Assembly (NCBI GenBank): GCA_025458755.1 | Contig: JALORT010000094.1 | Location: 1 to 7,464, forward strand | Origin: Methylotetracoccus sp. | Lineage (GTDB): Bacteria > Pseudomonadota > Gammaproteobacteria > Methylococcales > Methylococcaceae | Direction: 5' to 3' | Length of the DNA stretch: 7,464 bases | Shown: one piece after another, positions 6,118 through 7,464 of the stretch | How positions within the stretch are numbered: the first letter of the stretch is position 1 | Layout of the letters: each line of letters starts with the position of its first letter | Notes under the pieces: model-generated | Told to the model about the DNA's origin: nothing | What the model saw: the letters and a program-made list of their open reading frames with translations, nothing else | Database searches by the model: none | Program-made: the position numbers and the translations under genes

Positions 6118-7464
6118 CGCCGTTTGCTCCCCTGTTTCCAAAGTTGTTTGGCGATGGCCCGGTAACGCCGCCAAAGCGCCTTAGTGGCGTCGCTCTCCGC
6201 CGACAACGCGAGTTGTTTCCGCCCGGCGTCGTTGATGGCAGTGACCCACCTGCGTATTGCTTCACTCATTTGTGGACTGCGCTTGGTAGGTTCAGCCGCT
6301 GTAGCCGGCTCCAGCAATTCCAGTGACACGAGGCGGGCAGAACGCTTGTCCGCATGGACTGGCTCAAGCGGCAGCGCCCAAACTGGCGCAAACGGAACCA
6401 GCGTAAGAATCGTCTCCGAGCGCACGTCAGTCCGGGGCTGACAGTAGAAGATTTCTCCCGGACGCGATCCTACCAGCAGCGGATTTGCCGCAGGGATGCA
6501 GACTTGTCGCCAATGGGCGCCATCAAGCCAGTGCGTGGTCGCGCCGCAAATCGCGGCGCCGGTGCCAAGATCATACGCCTGCCAGTGATCCCACTCTTCC
6601 TCCATCGCGCGAAGCACATACGTTACCGCCTGCCCAGCGTACCAGAGACGGTGTTCACCCTCCTGATCCCAACCCGGCGCCTCAAACGCGCCATCAGCCG
6701 CAAGCTGCGCCTGATGGCTATCGATCCGAACTTCGAAGCCCTCTTCCAACTCTCCATTGAAGCGGATGCGAGGGGCAAATCCGGCGAGCCAGACATTCCT
6801 TTCCAGCCGGATACCACCCACGAGCTGCGGCTCAATTTCGTGTGCCGGACACAAGACATTTAACGGGTCTCGTTCCTCCCGCATTGGCACCGCTCGGGTC
6901 GGGATCACGTCACGAATCAGAATCCAGCCGGACGGAACGCCGGGCGTCGTGGTATCACAGACCACTGGCGGCTGGCAGCCGGCCTCGGCGAGGGCAGCGA
7001 TAACCGGTTCACGCAAGTTCTCCTTCGCCAGAACCACATGCCTTGCGTTTAGCCACAGGCTTTGGTCATACCGGCGGGTTACGAAACCGTGCAAGCCGAA
7101 CTCGTCGCCGGCGGCGAGCACGTAGAGTTCCCGTCTGGTTAGCTCCCAACGCCATCGCTGGTCACCCTCACGCGCTTGCCAGACCAAACCTTCCGAGAGT
7201 GCATCAGGGAACTCTGAGACCGGAATGGGCTGGTACGCATCCTCGCTCCATTCGGTGAGAGGCAAGGTTCCTTTTGTGGTCACAACTTCAAGATTGATTG
7301 GCATACCATCGCGGCGATGTGGAACCAGCGCGAGCGTTCTCACGGTCGAACCTCGCCCAAAGACAAGCTGGAGTCGAATCGGAGCAGTATTATCCGCCCT
7401 CGGAGTAGGACCTGGTTTCGGCTCGTTTTTGCCGAAAGTCTTGCTGATCGGCGAAGGCTTTGGG
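6114..7464 (-). CDS. C-terminal part of an unrecognised beta-rich protein, first gene of the visible operon (5' end outside window)
   Basis: I do not recognise this family. The frame is open from the right edge to a TGA at 6116-6114, giving 449 visible residues. Visible residues 1-27 are a hydrophilic Pro/Lys-rich stretch that looks like an interdomain linker. From about residue 29 alternating hydrophobic segments begin (IRLQLVFGRG, then RTLALVPHRR), suggesting a beta domain. Residues 218-285 (WLAGFAPRIRF ... EGEHRLWYAG ... TYVL) have the spacing of an Ig-like beta-sandwich. Residues 301-365 contain ICGA, NPLLVGSRPGEIFYC and FAPVWALP, which look like conserved blocks. The tail (about 395-449) is helical and basic, ending KQGSKRR. 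No signal peptide or membrane segment is visible, so it is probably cytoplasmic. A GTG at 7343-7341 could be a start, but the strand-like pattern runs straight through it and there is no ATG, GTG or TTG upstream in frame, so I favour a longer protein. The stop overlaps the next start by 4 nt. Function is unknown; a scaffold or substrate-recognition role beside the helicase is inference. Confidence 0.85.
   Translation of the reverse strand, partial: PKPSPISKTFGKNEPKPGPTPRADNTAPIRLQLVFGRGSTVRTLALVPHRRDGMPINLEVVTTKGTLPLTEWSEDAYQPIPVSEFPDALSEGLVWQAREGDQRWRWELTRRELYVLAAGDEFGLHGFVTRRYDQSLWLNARHVVLAKENLREPVIAALAEAGCQPPVVCDTTTPGVPSGWILIRDVIPTRAVPMREERDPLNVLCPAHEIEPQLVGGIRLERNVWLAGFAPRIRFNGELEEGFEVRIDSHQAQLAADGAFEAPGWDQEGEHRLWYAGQAVTYVLRAMEEEWDHWQAYDLGTGAAICGATTHWLDGAHWRQVCIPAANPLLVGSRPGEIFYCQPRTDVRSETILTLVPFAPVWALPLEPVHADKRSARLVSLELLEPATAAEPTKRSPQMSEAIRRWVTAINDAGRKQLALSAESDATKALWRRYRAIAKQLWKQGSKRR
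6127..6132 (-). promoter_or_regulatory. Ribosome-binding site GGGGAG for the 313-residue gene
   Basis: Reading the minus strand, GGGGAG lies 9 nt before the ATG at 6117, inside the last codons of the upstream gene. The match to a Shine-Dalgarno sequence is good and the spacing is acceptable. It supports this ATG over the in-frame ATG at 6174. Confidence 0.7.

Noticed and set aside
6115..6174. Upstream ATG at 6174 as the start of the 313-residue gene
   Set aside because: It would overlap the preceding gene by about 60 nt and add 19 residues of poor quality. The ATG at 6117 has both an ATGA overlap and a well-placed GGGGAG.
6354..6863. Plus-strand frame of 169 codons
   Set aside because: It is antisense to the beta-rich gene, low in complexity and rich in Arg and Pro, as expected of a shadow frame.
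1..7464. CRISPR array, tRNA/rRNA, insertion sequence, or promoter/terminator
   Set aside because: The whole window is occupied by three overlapping minus-strand coding frames. I saw no direct repeats, terminal inverted repeats, RNA gene signatures or intergenic space to hold such elements.

Overview
The window holds three genes in one tightly packed operon. All are on the minus strand, so transcription runs from high to low coordinates, and there is essentially no intergenic DNA. By eye the composition is about 60% G+C (two sampled lines gave 55% and 65%), which suits many GC-rich bacteria. Several TTA leucine codons in the large gene argue against a Streptomyces-like host. There are no rRNA, tRNA or lineage marker genes, so the organism cannot be named.

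Layout in transcription order: (1) 7464-6114 is the C-terminal 449 codons of an unrecognised protein that stays open through the right edge. It has a proline/lysine-rich linker, beta-rich modules including a probable Ig-like segment, and a basic helical tail. (2) 6117-5176 is a complete 313-residue unrecognised protein with a possible N-terminal winged helix and two similar-looking modules. (3) 5179-1 is a giant SF2 helicase of the YprA/MrfA (COG1205-like) class, read without interruption for 1726 codons and cut by the left edge just inside its C-terminal DUF1998/MZB domain. Both junctions are ATGA start/stop overlaps, so the three proteins are probably translationally coupled.

The helicase has the full SF2 motif set (Walker A, DELH, SASL, motifs IV, V and VI). 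The two RecA-like halves are far apart and each carries large inserts with cysteine clusters. This long architecture, and the TTTMEAGVDIG and NYQQRVGRAGRRG signatures, resemble the large YprA-family helicases at the core of anti-phage systems such as Druantia, DISARM, Dpd and the recently proposed ARMADA-type systems. Neither partner gene matches a component I recognise, and no methyltransferase, nuclease or phospholipase-D gene lies in the window.

The best hypothesis is an anti-phage defence operon in which the giant helicase is the motor and the two upstream proteins are system-specific adaptors or sensors. That function is inferred from the helicase class and operon structure, not shown by the sequence. 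The sequence below position 1 and above 7464 would decide the system type.
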